DNA from: Lysobacteraceae bacterium NML93-0399
GTDB taxonomy: Bacteria; Pseudomonadota; Gammaproteobacteria; Xanthomonadales; Xanthomonadaceae
DNA length: 64,000 nucleotides
Reading direction: 5' to 3'
NCBI GenBank assembly: GCA_002307375.1
Contig: NTJI01000003.1
Coordinates: 1 to 64,000 of the forward strand
Positions 27,407 through 36,855 of this stretch are shown here, piece by piece. Position 1 is the first letter of the stretch, and every line of letters begins with the position of its first letter. A program made the translations under genes and the position numbers. The notes under the pieces were generated by a model. The model saw nothing but the letters and a program-made list of their open reading frames with translations. It had not been told where the DNA came from and searched no databases.

Positions 27407-28003
27407 CTATTTCTGCGTCCAGCTGCCGCCCTGCTGGTACCACCAGCCCGGACGCGCACTCTGGATCCACTGCCGTGCGAACACGTCGCGGATCTGCGAT
27501 TCCCACTCGGGATGGCCGTTCGCCACCGCGATCTCGCGATACACCGCCTGGCGGTCGCGGTTGTCATCGGCCACGGCCGCGTTCACCGCGACGCGGTCCT
27601 TGATCGGCAGCTGCGACGCGTCACGCACGACGATGGTGCCGTTGGCGCCGAAACCGAGTGCACCGGAATCGAAATGCGGGCGCAGGGTGCCGTTGAAACG
27701 CTGCTCCATGCGCGTGCGGATCGCCTGCACGGCCGGCGTGCGGATATTGATGTCGGGCGTCTGCGCCTGGGCGCTGCCGATGCCCAGCAGCATCCACGGG
27801 TCGAAGCGGGAACCGGCCTGGGCCATGCCACCGCCGGGCGTGTCCGGGGGCGGTGTCTCACTGGCAGGTGTGTCGTCGCCGATCACGTTCTCGACGAATT
27901 CGCGCGCCGCCTCGCGCGCTTCGGCGGCAGGGAAATAGACGTTGATCGTCACGCAGGCCGTCAACGCAAGCACGGCCACGGCCGGCAAACCCATCCAACG
28001 CAT
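27407..28003 (-). CDS. YdbL-like DUF1318 lipoprotein
   Basis: 198 residues. A lipoprotein signal ends in LTAC (Cys17), followed by TINVYFPAAEAREAAREF, a DUF1318-type segment. A Pro/Asp-rich linker with a second hydrophobic patch (MLLGIGSAQAQT) spans residues ~45-82. The C-terminal ~115 residues match E. coli YdbL in plan, ending in a GWWYQQGG block. E. coli YdbL is a ~108-residue periplasmic protein without a lipid anchor, so this one is almost twice as long. It follows the YdbH-like gene by 32 bases on the same strand, an arrangement linked to phospholipid transport to the outer membrane in E. coli. Confidence 0.78.
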   Translation of the reverse strand: MRWMGLPAVAVLALTACVTINVYFPAAEAREAAREFVENVIGDDTPASETPPPDTPGGGMAQAGSRFDPWMLLGIGSAQAQTPDINIRTPAVQAIRTRMEQRFNGTLRPHFDSGALGFGANGTIVVRDASQLPIKDRVAVNAAVADDNRDRQAVYREIAVANGHPEWESQIRDVFARQWIQSARPGWWYQQGGSWTQK

Positions 28004-28035
28004 CTGTTAGTCTCCTGTGGGAATCGGTTGACCAC

Positions 28036-30063
28036 TCAGTCAATGACCGGGGCCACGTCGCCGCCGGCGGCCGCGGCGAGGCGTTCGATCAGCACCGGCC
28101 AGTCCACATCGCGGTTGAAGCCCACGACGTCCAGTCGTGGCAGCCCGGCGCCGTCGACGATAGTAAAGGTGTTGCCCTGTGAACGCAGGCCGCCCATGCG
28201 GCATACGCCATTGCGCAAGCGGCAGGAAATGCCGATGTCGCGATAGCCGAAGTCGTCGAACAGGGCGATCGCCCGCCCCTGCAGCGTGCTGACGAACGAG
28301 GCGTCGCCGACGCTGGAGATGTCCTGCACCGCGCGTTGGCTGATGCGTTGACGCACACCGGGCGTGCGCTCGGTATGCAGTTCGGCGTCGAAGGCGGTCG
28401 CGTTCCAGTCGACCAGGCGCAGCCCGTCGATCCGCCCGTGCAGGCGCCCCTCTATGCTGCCGAAGCCGAACACGCCGGTCAGCGCGTGCAGGTCGAGGCC
28501 GCGCAGCGCCAGATCGCTGGTGACCGTCGGCAGGACGCCGAATGGACGCTCGATCGACAGCGACGACACCTCGACGCTGCCGTCGAACAGGTCCATCGTC
28601 AGCCCGCCCTCGAAGTCGATGCGGTTGTCGGCATAGCGCACGGTCGGGATGCGTCCGGACAAGGTGCCGGCGAACGCCGGCCAGTCGAGTGCGGCTGCCA
28701 TCATGCCCACGTCGAGCGCGTCCAGCCGCAGGGCCGTCTGCATCTGCAGGCCCGCGGCGCCCGTGGGCGGTTGCACCTGCAAGGTTTCGAAACCCACGCG
28801 CCCGCCGAGAAATGCAAACACGGCCGGCTCGCGCAGGCGCAGCGCACCCTGCCCGCTGTCCAGACGCCACTCCGCCGCCTCGAACGGCATGCCATACAGC
28901 GCCCCACCCTGCCAGGTAACGGCGCTGCGGACCGGCGTGGACGCCGAGTAACGCACCTCGCCGTCGAGCCCATCGAAACGGAAGCGACCGGCAGCGTCGC
29001 CGACATCGAGCTGCGCAAGATCCAGTTCGATCCGGCGCAGCGTGCCCGCATCGAGAAGGATCGCCGCCCCCACGCCCCCGGTCAGCGACAGGCCGGCCAG
29101 GCCCGACATCCCCAGCCAGCCGGACAGATAGCGCTCGGGCAATGCGGACGCATCCGCGCTGCGCAGGGTGAGATCGAGCGCACCGATACCTAGGTCCGAT
29201 GTGAGGCGCGCATTGCCGGACACGCGCAGGGCGTCGCCGTCGTGCCAGTGCAGCCGCTGCAGGTTCCACTCGCCGTCACCGGCGCGCGCGATGTCGAGCC
29301 CCATCGCGACCGGCGCATCCGGCAGGTCGATGTACGCCGTGCCGATCAACACGTCGCCGCCGCGCAGACTGCCGTCGATGTGCGCCTCGACCGCGTCGTC
29401 CGGCAAGGCGAGTGCGACCCTGACGTCGGCTCCGACACCGTCGGCGGCGATGCTGCCGTCCTCGGTTTCGAGCGCGAGGCCGTCGACGTCGAGATCGGCC
29501 TCGACGCGCAGCGGCGCGTCGGTGGACGCCGTGATCCGGACCGGCCCGTCGAGTGCGCCGGCAGTCAACCGTGCACTCGGCCAACCGGCCCGCACCAGCG
29601 CTTCGACCCATGCAGCAGGCACGCGGCGCAGATCGATGCGGGTGGTCTCGGGCGCCGATGCCGGGCGCGACAACGCGACCTGCGCCGGGCCGGCGGCGAG
29701 CGTCGCATCGACCGAGCCGCCGTCGATCAGGAGCGACAGATGCAGTTCCGCGCCGTCCTCGCTGCGCACGGGGCCTTCGCAACGCCAGCGGACAACGGCT
29801 TCGCGCGTCTCACGCCGCAAGGGGCATGTCCATTCCAACCGCCGGAACCGCCATCCCAATGCGCCGGTATCGACGTCGTCGGCCTGCAGTCGTAAGCGGC
29901 CTTCGGGTGCGGCGCTGGGCCAGTCGAGCGTCAACCGGACATCGCGCAGCGTTGCCGCGGCCGTTTCGACGCGTTCGATCCGCGCCTGCATCGACTGCGC
30001 CTGAACGGCCACGGGCACGCAGGCCACGAACAGGGTTACGATCCACGGCACGGGAAGCGGCAT
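28036..30063 (-). CDS. YdbH-like (AsmA-like) envelope protein
   Basis: A 675-residue exported protein with signal peptide MPLPVPWIVTLFVACVPVAV. It has repetitive beta-strand-rich segments throughout, and its C-terminal third (WNATAFDAELHTER, IALFDDFGYRDIGISCRLRN) looks like the YdbH dicarboxylate-transport family. YdbH in E. coli bridges the two membranes with TamB and YhdP to move phospholipids, with the lipoprotein YnbE docking at its C-terminus. This one is shorter than E. coli YdbH. No separate YnbE gene fits in the 32-base gap to the next lipoprotein gene. The start is 32 bases from the divergent receiver-Hpt gene. Confidence 0.75.
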   Translation of the reverse strand: MPLPVPWIVTLFVACVPVAVQAQSMQARIERVETAAATLRDVRLTLDWPSAAPEGRLRLQADDVDTGALGWRFRRLEWTCPLRRETREAVVRWRCEGPVRSEDGAELHLSLLIDGGSVDATLAAGPAQVALSRPASAPETTRIDLRRVPAAWVEALVRAGWPSARLTAGALDGPVRITASTDAPLRVEADLDVDGLALETEDGSIAADGVGADVRVALALPDDAVEAHIDGSLRGGDVLIGTAYIDLPDAPVAMGLDIARAGDGEWNLQRLHWHDGDALRVSGNARLTSDLGIGALDLTLRSADASALPERYLSGWLGMSGLAGLSLTGGVGAAILLDAGTLRRIELDLAQLDVGDAAGRFRFDGLDGEVRYSASTPVRSAVTWQGGALYGMPFEAAEWRLDSGQGALRLREPAVFAFLGGRVGFETLQVQPPTGAAGLQMQTALRLDALDVGMMAAALDWPAFAGTLSGRIPTVRYADNRIDFEGGLTMDLFDGSVEVSSLSIERPFGVLPTVTSDLALRGLDLHALTGVFGFGSIEGRLHGRIDGLRLVDWNATAFDAELHTERTPGVRQRISQRAVQDISSVGDASFVSTLQGRAIALFDDFGYRDIGISCRLRNGVCRMGGLRSQGNTFTIVDGAGLPRLDVVGFNRDVDWPVLIERLAAAAGGDVAPVID

Positions 30064-30095
30064 CGCCGCAGGATACCCGCCACATCGAGGACGCG

Positions 30096-30809
30096 ATGAA
30101 TCGATTGCTGCTGGTCGAGGACGACCCCACAAGCCGCAGTTTCCTGCAAGCCGCCAGCGCGGCGCTCCCCGCCGAGGTCGACATCGCCGACTCGGTCGAG
30201 GCGGCCTATGCACTGGCCACCGTCAATGCCTACGACGCCTGGCTGATCGACGCGAATCTGCCCGACGGCAGTGGCGCGGCTCTGCTCGCGCGGCTGCGTG
30301 CCGATGGCCGCGATACGCCGGCGATCGCCCACACCGCCAACAGCGAACGTCGCGCCCTGGACGCGCTTCGCGCGGAGGGCTTCGAGATCGCGATCAGCAA
30401 GCCCCTGGCCGCCGATGCCTGGCAGGGGGCCATCCGTCGCGTGCTGGTCCGGTCGCAGGCCGATCGGCACGCCCCGTTGCCCGAAGCACGGCGCGGCGGC
30501 GAGGCCCCGTTGTGGAATCAGGCGACCGCCCTCGCTGCCGTAGGCGGCAACGCCCACAACGTCGACGGCCTGCGCGATCTGTTCGTGGGCGAGCTCGAAA
30601 TGACGCGCGCGCGCATCGCGGCGGCCAGCGACGCCGGGGACATCTCCGCGCTGCGCGGTGAACTGCATCGGCTGCGGGCTGGCTGCGGCTTCGTCGGCGC
30701 CGAGCGGCTGGGTATGGCGGGTCGTCTTCTGCATGCGGCGCCGGGCTCCCGGCCGGCCCTGCAGGCATTTCTGGACGCGCTCGACGCGACACGCGCCAGC
30801 GCCCCCTGA
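30096..30809 (+). CDS. Response regulator with receiver and Hpt domains
   Basis: 237 residues. The receiver domain occupies residues 1-120 (acidic pair in LLLVEDDPTS, phosphoacceptor Asp52 in LIDANLPDGSG, Lys102 in AISKPLA). A C-terminal histidine phosphotransfer domain follows (~140-235) with its His near 191 in ELHRLRAGCGFVGA. No output or DNA-binding domain is present, so it is a phosphorelay intermediate that should pass phosphate between a hybrid kinase and another regulator. No kinase is encoded nearby. It is divergent from the YdbH-like gene (32-base gap) and converges on recO with four bases between stops. Confidence 0.88.
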   Translation: MNRLLLVEDDPTSRSFLQAASAALPAEVDIADSVEAAYALATVNAYDAWLIDANLPDGSGAALLARLRADGRDTPAIAHTANSERRALDALRAEGFEIAISKPLAADAWQGAIRRVLVRSQADRHAPLPEARRGGEAPLWNQATALAAVGGNAHNVDGLRDLFVGELEMTRARIAAASDAGDISALRGELHRLRAGCGFVGAERLGMAGRLLHAAPGSRPALQAFLDALDATRASAP

Positions 30810-30813
30810 ACAC

Positions 30814-31530
30814 TCAGCGCCGGGACAGTTGCGCCGCCAGCTCCCACGACTTGAGCCCGCGCGGCCCCAGATGGAAGGCCAGCACGCCACGCAGCGCCCG
30901 CCGCAGGCTGGCCATGTCGGCAGGCTCGGGCGGCACGTCGGCCGCGAGCGCGAGCAGCGCGGCGCCGGTCGCAGCCGAGGTGCGGTCCGCGGCCTCGCCG
31001 TCGCGGCGCAGCCGTCGTGGACCATGTTCGGGGTCGAGCCGGTAACGCGCGGCCGGTTCGATCGCCTCGCCCTCCCCGTCGGTGTCGAAGCCCAGGCCCA
31101 GACCGATCGCTTCGAGCAGGTCGCGCTCGAAGCGCCGCAGACTCCAGGCCAACGGCGCCTCGTCCAGGCGCCGGCGCACGTCGGCGAAGGCGGCGTAGAG
31201 TTCCGGCGCCGGGTCCTGCCGCGGCGCAAGCCGTAACACCAGTTCGCAGACGTAGAAACCGGCGAGCATCGCGTCGCCGGTGAGTCGCGGCGCGGCATCG
31301 AGCGCTTCGGCCGACCGGAGCTGCGCGAGTTCACCGCGCAGGACCGCACCGAGCCGCACATGCTGCAGGGGTTGCAGCGCGGCGCGCAGCACGTGCTTCT
31401 TCGGCCCCTGCACGCCGCGTGCGACCAGGCCGAGCCGGCCATGATCCTGGCTCAGGACTTCGACCAGCAGGCTTGTTTCGCGCCAGGCGCGCGCATGCAA
31501 CACGAACGCAGGCTGGTCTTCGATCCGCAT
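30814..31530 (-). CDS. recO: DNA repair protein RecO
   Basis: A 238-residue protein with the N-terminal OB fold ([20 protein letters not shown]) and the helical C-terminal domain of RecO ([20 protein letters not shown]). With RecR and RecF it loads RecA on gapped DNA covered with SSB. It lacks the zinc cysteines found in some bacteria, as is usual in gammaproteobacteria. It is the last gene of the lepA-lepB-rnc-era block, separated from era by an inserted GFA-family gene. Confidence 0.9.
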   Translation of the reverse strand: MRIEDQPAFVLHARAWRETSLLVEVLSQDHGRLGLVARGVQGPKKHVLRAALQPLQHVRLGAVLRGELAQLRSAEALDAAPRLTGDAMLAGFYVCELVLRLAPRQDPAPELYAAFADVRRRLDEAPLAWSLRRFERDLLEAIGLGLGFDTDGEGEAIEPAARYRLDPEHGPRRLRRDGEAADRTSAATGAALLALAADVPPEPADMASLRRALRGVLAFHLGPRGLKSWELAAQLSRR

Positions 31531-31545
31531 GCGCGTGCGGCGGAC

Positions 31546-31986
31546 TCAGCCGGCGCCGATCCGCGCGAAGAATGCCTCGCCGGTCAGGTGCTCATCGGGC
31601 CCGGCCAGCGCGTACCAGTCGGGTTTGGCATCGACGAAGATTTCCGACTCGAAGCGGGCGCCGGGAATCGCATCGAACAGGCCTGCGGCGACGAAATGCT
31701 GTCCATCGCCGGTGCTGTGGAAGAACAGCGCGCTGCCACACTCCCTGCAGAACGCGCGCTCGGCCCAGTCGGAGGAGGTGAACCGGCCGATGCGCATTGC
31801 GCCCGATTCGATACGCATGTCCGTGCCGGCATGCAGCACCATCGCCGGACCGCCATGCCAGCGGCGGCAGGCGCCGCAATGACAGGCGTGGACCTCGTGC
31901 GCATCGCCGGGCACGCTCAGCACCACCGCGCCGCACAGACACCTGCCCTGCAGGCGCGCGTCGCTTCTTCCGGTTTCGATGTCCAT
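31546..31986 (-). CDS. GFA-family zinc protein (DUF636)
   Basis: 146 residues with the zinc-binding cysteine pattern of the glutathione-dependent formaldehyde-activating (Gfa) fold: CLCGAV, CHCGACRRWHGG and FCRECGSALFFH. Most family members are of unknown function, and the Gfa activity shown for one member should not be assumed. It lies between era and recO, genes normally adjacent, with 14-15 base gaps on each side, so it is an insertion into a conserved operon. Confidence 0.85.
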   Translation of the reverse strand: MDIETGRSDARLQGRCLCGAVVLSVPGDAHEVHACHCGACRRWHGGPAMVLHAGTDMRIESGAMRIGRFTSSDWAERAFCRECGSALFFHSTGDGQHFVAAGLFDAIPGARFESEIFVDAKPDWYALAGPDEHLTGEAFFARIGAG

Positions 31987-32000
31987 CGATCCGCCTCGAG

Positions 32001-32903
32001 TCAGTCGCCGTAGCCGAGTGCCTTCAGCGCGGCCTCGTCATCCGACCAGCCCTCGCGCACGCGCACCCAGGTTTCCAGGAACACCTTCGCATCGAACAGC
32101 CGTTCCATCTGCAGCCGCGCCTTGGTGCTGATCTCCTTGAGCCGCGTGCCGGCCTTGCCGATCACGATGGCCTTCTGCCCTTCGCGCTCCACCCAGATCA
32201 CCGCGCCGATGCGCAGCATGGTGCCGTCGATGCTGAAGCTCTCGATCTCGACCGTGGTCGCGTACGGCAACTCGTTGCCGAGCTGGCGCATCAGCTGCTC
32301 GCGCACGAGCTCGCCGGCAAGGAAACGCTGGCTCTTGTCGGTGATCTCGTCCTCGCCGTACAACGCATCCTGCGCCGGCACCAGCGGCAGCACGGTCGAC
32401 ACCAGCTGCTGCAGGCCGCTGCGCTTGAGCGCCGACAGCGGTACGACGCCGGCGAAGTCGCGACCCTCGCTGACCTTCTGCAGGTAGGGCAGCAGTTCGG
32501 TCTTGTCCTTGACGCGGTCGACCTGGTTGACGACCAGCACGACCGGCACGCCGGCCTCGCGCAGCGCGTCGAAGGCCAGGCTGTCCTCTTCGTCCCAACG
32601 CCCCGCCACGACCACCAGCAGTGCGGCGTCGACACCCTCGAGCGCGCCACGCGCGGCGCGGTTCATGATGCGGTTCATCGCGCGCTTCTGCTCGCGATGG
32701 ATGCCCGGCGTGTCGACCAGCAGCAGCTGGCCTTCGGGGAACGTGGCGATGCCGAGCAGCCGATGGCGCGTGGTCTGCGGGCGGTTGGAGACGATGCTGA
32801 CCTTCGCGCCGACGAGGGCGTTGACCAGGGTGGACTTGCCGACATTGGGTCGGCCGATGACGGCGACGAAGCCGGCGTGGTGGGGCGTATGGGGTTCGGT
32901 CAT
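32001..32903 (-). CDS. era: GTPase Era
   Basis: 300 residues. The GTPase domain has G1 GRPNVGKST (residues ~17-25), G3 DTPG and G4 NQVD, followed by a KH RNA-binding domain in the last ~90 residues ([20 protein letters not shown]). Era binds 16S rRNA and helps mature the 30S subunit. It is 57 bases downstream of rnc on the same strand, the conserved order. Confidence 0.96.
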   Translation of the reverse strand: MTEPHTPHHAGFVAVIGRPNVGKSTLVNALVGAKVSIVSNRPQTTRHRLLGIATFPEGQLLLVDTPGIHREQKRAMNRIMNRAARGALEGVDAALLVVVAGRWDEEDSLAFDALREAGVPVVLVVNQVDRVKDKTELLPYLQKVSEGRDFAGVVPLSALKRSGLQQLVSTVLPLVPAQDALYGEDEITDKSQRFLAGELVREQLMRQLGNELPYATTVEIESFSIDGTMLRIGAVIWVEREGQKAIVIGKAGTRLKEISTKARLQMERLFDAKVFLETWVRVREGWSDDEAALKALGYGD

Positions 32904-32960
32904 GCCGGCATTCTACGGAAATGCCGGGGACGCGACGGCGACCAGCGCCGCGGGGCGCCC

Positions 32961-33650
32961 TCAGCCCTGACGGTTGACGTCGATCTGGGCGATGACGGCC
33001 TCGGCGGCCTGCTGTTCGGCGGCCCGGCGCGAGCTGCCTTGCCCCTCGGCGGCGATCCCGGCCTCCACCAGCGTGCACCGCACGTGGAAGGTCTTGGCAT
33101 GTTCTTCGCCGCTTTCCGACAGCAGCTCGTAGACCGGTAGCGGCTTCTGGCGTCCCTGCAGCCATTCCTGCAGGCGCGTCTTGGCATCCTTCGCCACACG
33201 GCCGCCGGCAAGCGCGACGAAGGTCTTTTCGAACAACGGGAGCACGACATCGCGACAGGCATCGAGCCCGGCATCGAGATACACCGCAGCGATCACGGCC
33301 TCGAGCGCGTCGGAGAGAATCGAATCGCGGCGATGCCCGCCCGACTTCAACTCGCCGGCGCCGAGCACCAGGCGCGCGCCCAGTTCGAGCTCACGGGCAA
33401 CCGCAGCCAGTGAGGATTCGCGCACCAGCTCGGCACGGGCCCGGGTCAGCGTGCCTTCGTCGGCATTGGGCCAGCGTGCGAACAGAGCCTCGGCGATCAG
33501 CGCGCCGAGGATCGCGTCGCCGAGAAATTCCAGACGTTCGTTGTGCGGGGCACCGGCGCTGCGGTGGGTCAGCGCCTGGGTCAGCAGCTCGGGTTGGCGG
33601 AAGACATATCCGGCGAACCGTCCCTGCTGACGATCAAACTCCGTCGCCAC
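32961..33650 (-). CDS. rnc: Ribonuclease III
   Basis: 229 residues. The catalytic domain carries the signature [13 protein letters not shown] near residue 40 and the second acidic site [15 protein letters not shown] near 115. A C-terminal double-stranded RNA-binding domain follows ([18 protein letters not shown] onward). It cuts double-stranded rRNA precursors and mRNA hairpins. Its start overlaps the end of the DUF4845 gene by 17 bases. Confidence 0.96.
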   Translation of the reverse strand: MATEFDRQQGRFAGYVFRQPELLTQALTHRSAGAPHNERLEFLGDAILGALIAEALFARWPNADEGTLTRARAELVRESSLAAVARELELGARLVLGAGELKSGGHRRDSILSDALEAVIAAVYLDAGLDACRDVVLPLFEKTFVALAGGRVAKDAKTRLQEWLQGRQKPLPVYELLSESGEEHAKTFHVRCTLVEAGIAAEGQGSSRRAAEQQAAEAVIAQIDVNRQG

Positions 33651-34014
33651 CGCGGGTCAGCGTCTGGGTCGCGTGGAACTTGCCCACCACGTCGAGATTG
33701 AAGATCAGCGGGCGGCGCACTTCGTACTGCACGTCCATCTGCCAGCCGTTGTCGGCGCGGCGGATCTTGACGTGCTCGGGCTTCACGTTTTCAGTGTAAT
33801 CGATGCGCAGCCGTCGGAAGAACAGATCCTGCATGCGCGCAGGGCCCGCCTCGATTGCAGCCTGATCCCTGGACAAACCCTTGAGCGCCGATTTGACGCT
33901 GTAGTACTCCGAATACATCGGGAACAGCTTCATCCCGACATAGGCGAAGAACCCGATCAGGCCCAGCACCACGATGAAGCCCAGCAGGGTGATACCGCGT
34001 TGCGTGTCTCTCAT
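33634..34014 (-). CDS. DUF4845 membrane protein
   Basis: 126 residues with one N-terminal membrane helix ([20 protein letters not shown], residues ~8-27) and a periplasmic or cytosolic domain of ~95 residues. The N-terminus looks like a short pseudopilin-type segment. DUF4845 proteins are regularly found between lepB and rnc in gammaproteobacteria; their function is not known. It overlaps rnc. Confidence 0.85.
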   Translation of the reverse strand: MRDTQRGITLLGFIVVLGLIGFFAYVGMKLFPMYSEYYSVKSALKGLSRDQAAIEAGPARMQDLFFRRLRIDYTENVKPEHVKIRRADNGWQMDVQYEVRRPLIFNLDVVGKFHATQTLTRGGDGV

Positions 34015-34041
34015 GACGATCCCCTAGATCGATACCGCTTG

Positions 34042-34836
34042 TTACTTGATGCCCTGGCCGATCCTGCCCCAATCGACCCAGCCCGGCGCCGCGGTATCGA
34101 CGTTCATCCACACCAGGAACGCCTTGCCGCGCAATTGCGTCTCGGGAAGCGTACCCCAGAAGCGGCCATCGTCACTGCGGTCTCGGTTGTCGCCCATGAC
34201 GAAATAATGGCCCTGCGGCACCTCGAACGTGCCCTCGCCCAGATGGAACGGCGCGGCCTGGTCGATGTGCAGGATCTCGTGGCTGTGGCCCGGCATCTGC
34301 TCGGTGTAGACGGAGGCGCCGGTCATCTCCGCGCCCCGGCCCACACCCTCGTAGGTGCCCGTGCGCTGGTATTGGAACGGCGTGCCATTGACGAAGACCT
34401 GGTTGTCGCGGAACTCGACCGTGTCGCCCGGCAGGCCGATCACACGCTTGATCCAGTCCTGGTCGGGGTGCTGCGGCGGACGGAACACCACCACGTCACC
34501 TCGCCCGGGCTCGCCGATGTCGATGACCTTCTTGTTGATGATCGGCAGACGGATGCCGTAGCTGAACTTGTTGACCAGGATGAAGTCGCCGATCAGCAGC
34601 GTCGGCATCATCGAACTGGACGGAATGCGGAAGGGCTCGGCGACGAAGCTGCGCAGGATCAGCACCACGAACAGCACCGGGAAGAACGCCTTCGCGTAAT
34701 CGACGACGATCGGCTCCTTCTCCTCGAGCAGGCCGGCGCGACGCGCGCGCGCCTTGGCGAGCACCAGTTTGTCCAGCAGCCAGATCACGCCCGTCAGGAC
34801 GGTCAGCACGACCAGCGCGGTTTCGAACCACTTCAT
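34042..34836 (-). CDS. lepB: Signal peptidase I
   Basis: 264 residues. Two N-terminal membrane helices (about residues 5-22 and 49-63) precede the catalytic domain. Ser75 lies in RIPSSSMMPTL and the general-base Lys130 in DWIKRVIGLPGD, and the GDNRDRSDDGRFWG motif is near residue 215. It removes Sec and Tat signal peptides on the periplasmic side. It lies 53 bases downstream of lepA, the classic pair. Confidence 0.95.
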   Translation of the reverse strand: MKWFETALVVLTVLTGVIWLLDKLVLAKARARRAGLLEEKEPIVVDYAKAFFPVLFVVLILRSFVAEPFRIPSSSMMPTLLIGDFILVNKFSYGIRLPIINKKVIDIGEPGRGDVVVFRPPQHPDQDWIKRVIGLPGDTVEFRDNQVFVNGTPFQYQRTGTYEGVGRGAEMTGASVYTEQMPGHSHEILHIDQAAPFHLGEGTFEVPQGHYFVMGDNRDRSDDGRFWGTLPETQLRGKAFLVWMNVDTAAPGWVDWGRIGQGIK

Positions 34837-34889
34837 GCAGCATCCTTAAGCTGAGCGGGGCCGGACGGCCGCCGCTATGAAAACACGGA

Positions 34890-36701
34890 TCAGGACTCGC
34901 GCGACGTGCTCAGAACCGCCAGGAACGCTTCCTGCGGAATCTCCACGCGCCCGACCTGCTTCATGCGCTTCTTGCCTTCCTTCTGCTTCTCCAGCAGCTT
35001 CTTCTTGCGCGAGATGTCGCCGCCGTAGCACTTGGCCAGCACGTTCTTGCGCAGCGCCTTGACCGTGGTACGGGCGATGATCTGCGCGCCGATCGCGGCC
35101 TGGATGGCCACGTCGAACTGCTGGCGCGGAATCAGGTCCTTCATCTTCTCGGTCAGCTCGCGGCCGCGGCGCTCGGCATGCGTGCGATGCACGATCAGCG
35201 ACAGCGCATCGACCTTGTCGCCATTGATCAGCGTGTCCACGCGCACGAACGGACCGGCCTGGAAGCGCAGGAAGTGGTAGTCCAGCGAGGCGTAGCCGCG
35301 GCTGACGGACTTGAGCTTGTCGAAGAAGTCCAGCACCACTTCGGCCATCGGCAGCTCGTAGCTGATCTGCACCTGGCTGGCCATGTACTGAATGCCGATC
35401 TGCATGCCGCGCTTGTCCTCGCACAGCTTGATGATCGCGCCGATGTAGGCCTCGGGCGTGAGGATGTTGGCGCGGATGATCGGCTCGCGCACTTCCTCGA
35501 TCAGGTTCGACTGCGGCAGCTTGGCCGGGTTGTCGAGCGGCATCACCTCGCCGTCGGTCTTGAGCACCTCGTAGATCACCGTCGGCGCGGTGCTGATCAG
35601 GTCGAGGTTATATTCGCGCTCCAGACGCTCCTGCACGATCTCCATGTGCAGCATGCCCAGGAACCCGCATCGGAAGCCGAAGCCCATCGCCTCGGAACTT
35701 TCGGGCTCGAAGCGCAGCGCGGCATCGTTGAGGCGCAGCTTGTCGAGCGCCTCGCGCAGGTCCGGATAGTCCTCGGCATTCACCGGAAACAGGCCGGCGA
35801 ACACGCGCGGCTGCATTTCCTGGAAACCCGGCAGCGGCGTCTCGGCAGGCTTGGCGGCGAGAGTCAGTGTGTCGCCGACCGGCGCGCCATGCACGTCCTT
35901 GATCGACGCGGTGATCCAGCCCACCTCGCCCGCCTTGAGTGCGGCCAGCTCTTTGCGCTTGGGCGTGAACACACCGACCTTGTCGACGTCGTGCGTACGC
36001 CCGGTCGACATCACCAGGATCTTGCTCTTGGGCGTGATCTCGCCCTGCATCACGCGCACCAGCGACACCACGCCGAGGTAGTTGTCGAACCACGAGTCGA
36101 TGATCAGCGCCTGCAGGCGATCAGTATCGCGCGGCTTCGGCGGCGGAATGCGATGCACGATCGCTTCGAGCACTTCTTCCACGTTGAGGCCGGTCTTGGC
36201 GCTGACCGCGACCGCGTCCTCGGCATCGATGCCGATGACGGCCTCGATCTCGGCCTTGGCGCGATCCACGTCGGCCGTGGGCAGGTCGATCTTGTTGAGC
36301 ACCGGGACCACTTCCAGGCCCTGCTCGACCGCGGTGTAGCAGTTGGCGACCGACTGCGCTTCCACGCCCTGCGCCGCGTCGACGACCAGCAGCGCGCCCT
36401 CGCATGCGGCCAGCGAGCGGCTGACCTCGTAGGAGAAGTCGACGTGGCCGGGCGTGTCGATGAAGTTCAGATGGTAGATCTGCCCGTCGCGCGCCTTGTA
36501 CGGCAGCGAGACCGACTGGGCCTTGATCGTGATGCCGCGCTCGCGCTCGATCGGATTCGAATCGAGCACCTGCGCTTCCATCTCACGCGCCTGCAAACCG
36601 CCACAGAGCTGGATGATGCGATCGGCGAGCGTCGACTTGCCGTGGTCGACGTGGGCGATGATGGAGAAGTTGCGGATGTTCCGCATCGGGTCGTGGGTCA
36701 T
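34890..36701 (-). CDS. lepA: Elongation factor 4 (LepA)
   Basis: A 603-residue translational GTPase. G1 is AHVDHGKST (residues ~16-24), the effector region RGITIKAQ, G3 DTPGHVDF and G4 NKIDLP. Domains II, III and V follow, then the LepA-specific C-terminal domain rich in Lys ([20 protein letters not shown]). It acts on ribosomes during initiation and assembly stress. It is the first gene of the lepA-lepB-DUF4845-rnc-era run, preceded by a terminator for the mucD operon. Confidence 0.96.
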   Translation of the reverse strand: MTHDPMRNIRNFSIIAHVDHGKSTLADRIIQLCGGLQAREMEAQVLDSNPIERERGITIKAQSVSLPYKARDGQIYHLNFIDTPGHVDFSYEVSRSLAACEGALLVVDAAQGVEAQSVANCYTAVEQGLEVVPVLNKIDLPTADVDRAKAEIEAVIGIDAEDAVAVSAKTGLNVEEVLEAIVHRIPPPKPRDTDRLQALIIDSWFDNYLGVVSLVRVMQGEITPKSKILVMSTGRTHDVDKVGVFTPKRKELAALKAGEVGWITASIKDVHGAPVGDTLTLAAKPAETPLPGFQEMQPRVFAGLFPVNAEDYPDLREALDKLRLNDAALRFEPESSEAMGFGFRCGFLGMLHMEIVQERLEREYNLDLISTAPTVIYEVLKTDGEVMPLDNPAKLPQSNLIEEVREPIIRANILTPEAYIGAIIKLCEDKRGMQIGIQYMASQVQISYELPMAEVVLDFFDKLKSVSRGYASLDYHFLRFQAGPFVRVDTLINGDKVDALSLIVHRTHAERRGRELTEKMKDLIPRQQFDVAIQAAIGAQIIARTTVKALRKNVLAKCYGGDISRKKKLLEKQKEGKKRMKQVGRVEIPQEAFLAVLSTSRES

Positions 36702-36809
36702 GGGCGGCGGCCGAGCCGTCGTCGAAAAGATAACGGGCGATTATCGCACAGGGATCGCGCCGCAAACGGCGGCCGCGCCTCCACGCGCCTGCTGCGGAGC
36801 CAGACATGC

Positions 36810-36834
36810 GACGGCCCGCATGAAGCGGGCCGTC
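36810..36834 (-). terminator. Hairpin terminator after mucD
   Basis: GACGGCCCGC (36810-36819) and GCGGGCCGTC (36825-36834) make a perfect ten-base stem with loop ATGAA, 21 bases past the mucD stop on the minus strand. It separates the sigma-E operon from lepA. The following U-tract is weak. Confidence 0.65.
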
Positions 36835-36855
36835 GTCTCATCCGCGTGGCGCGTC

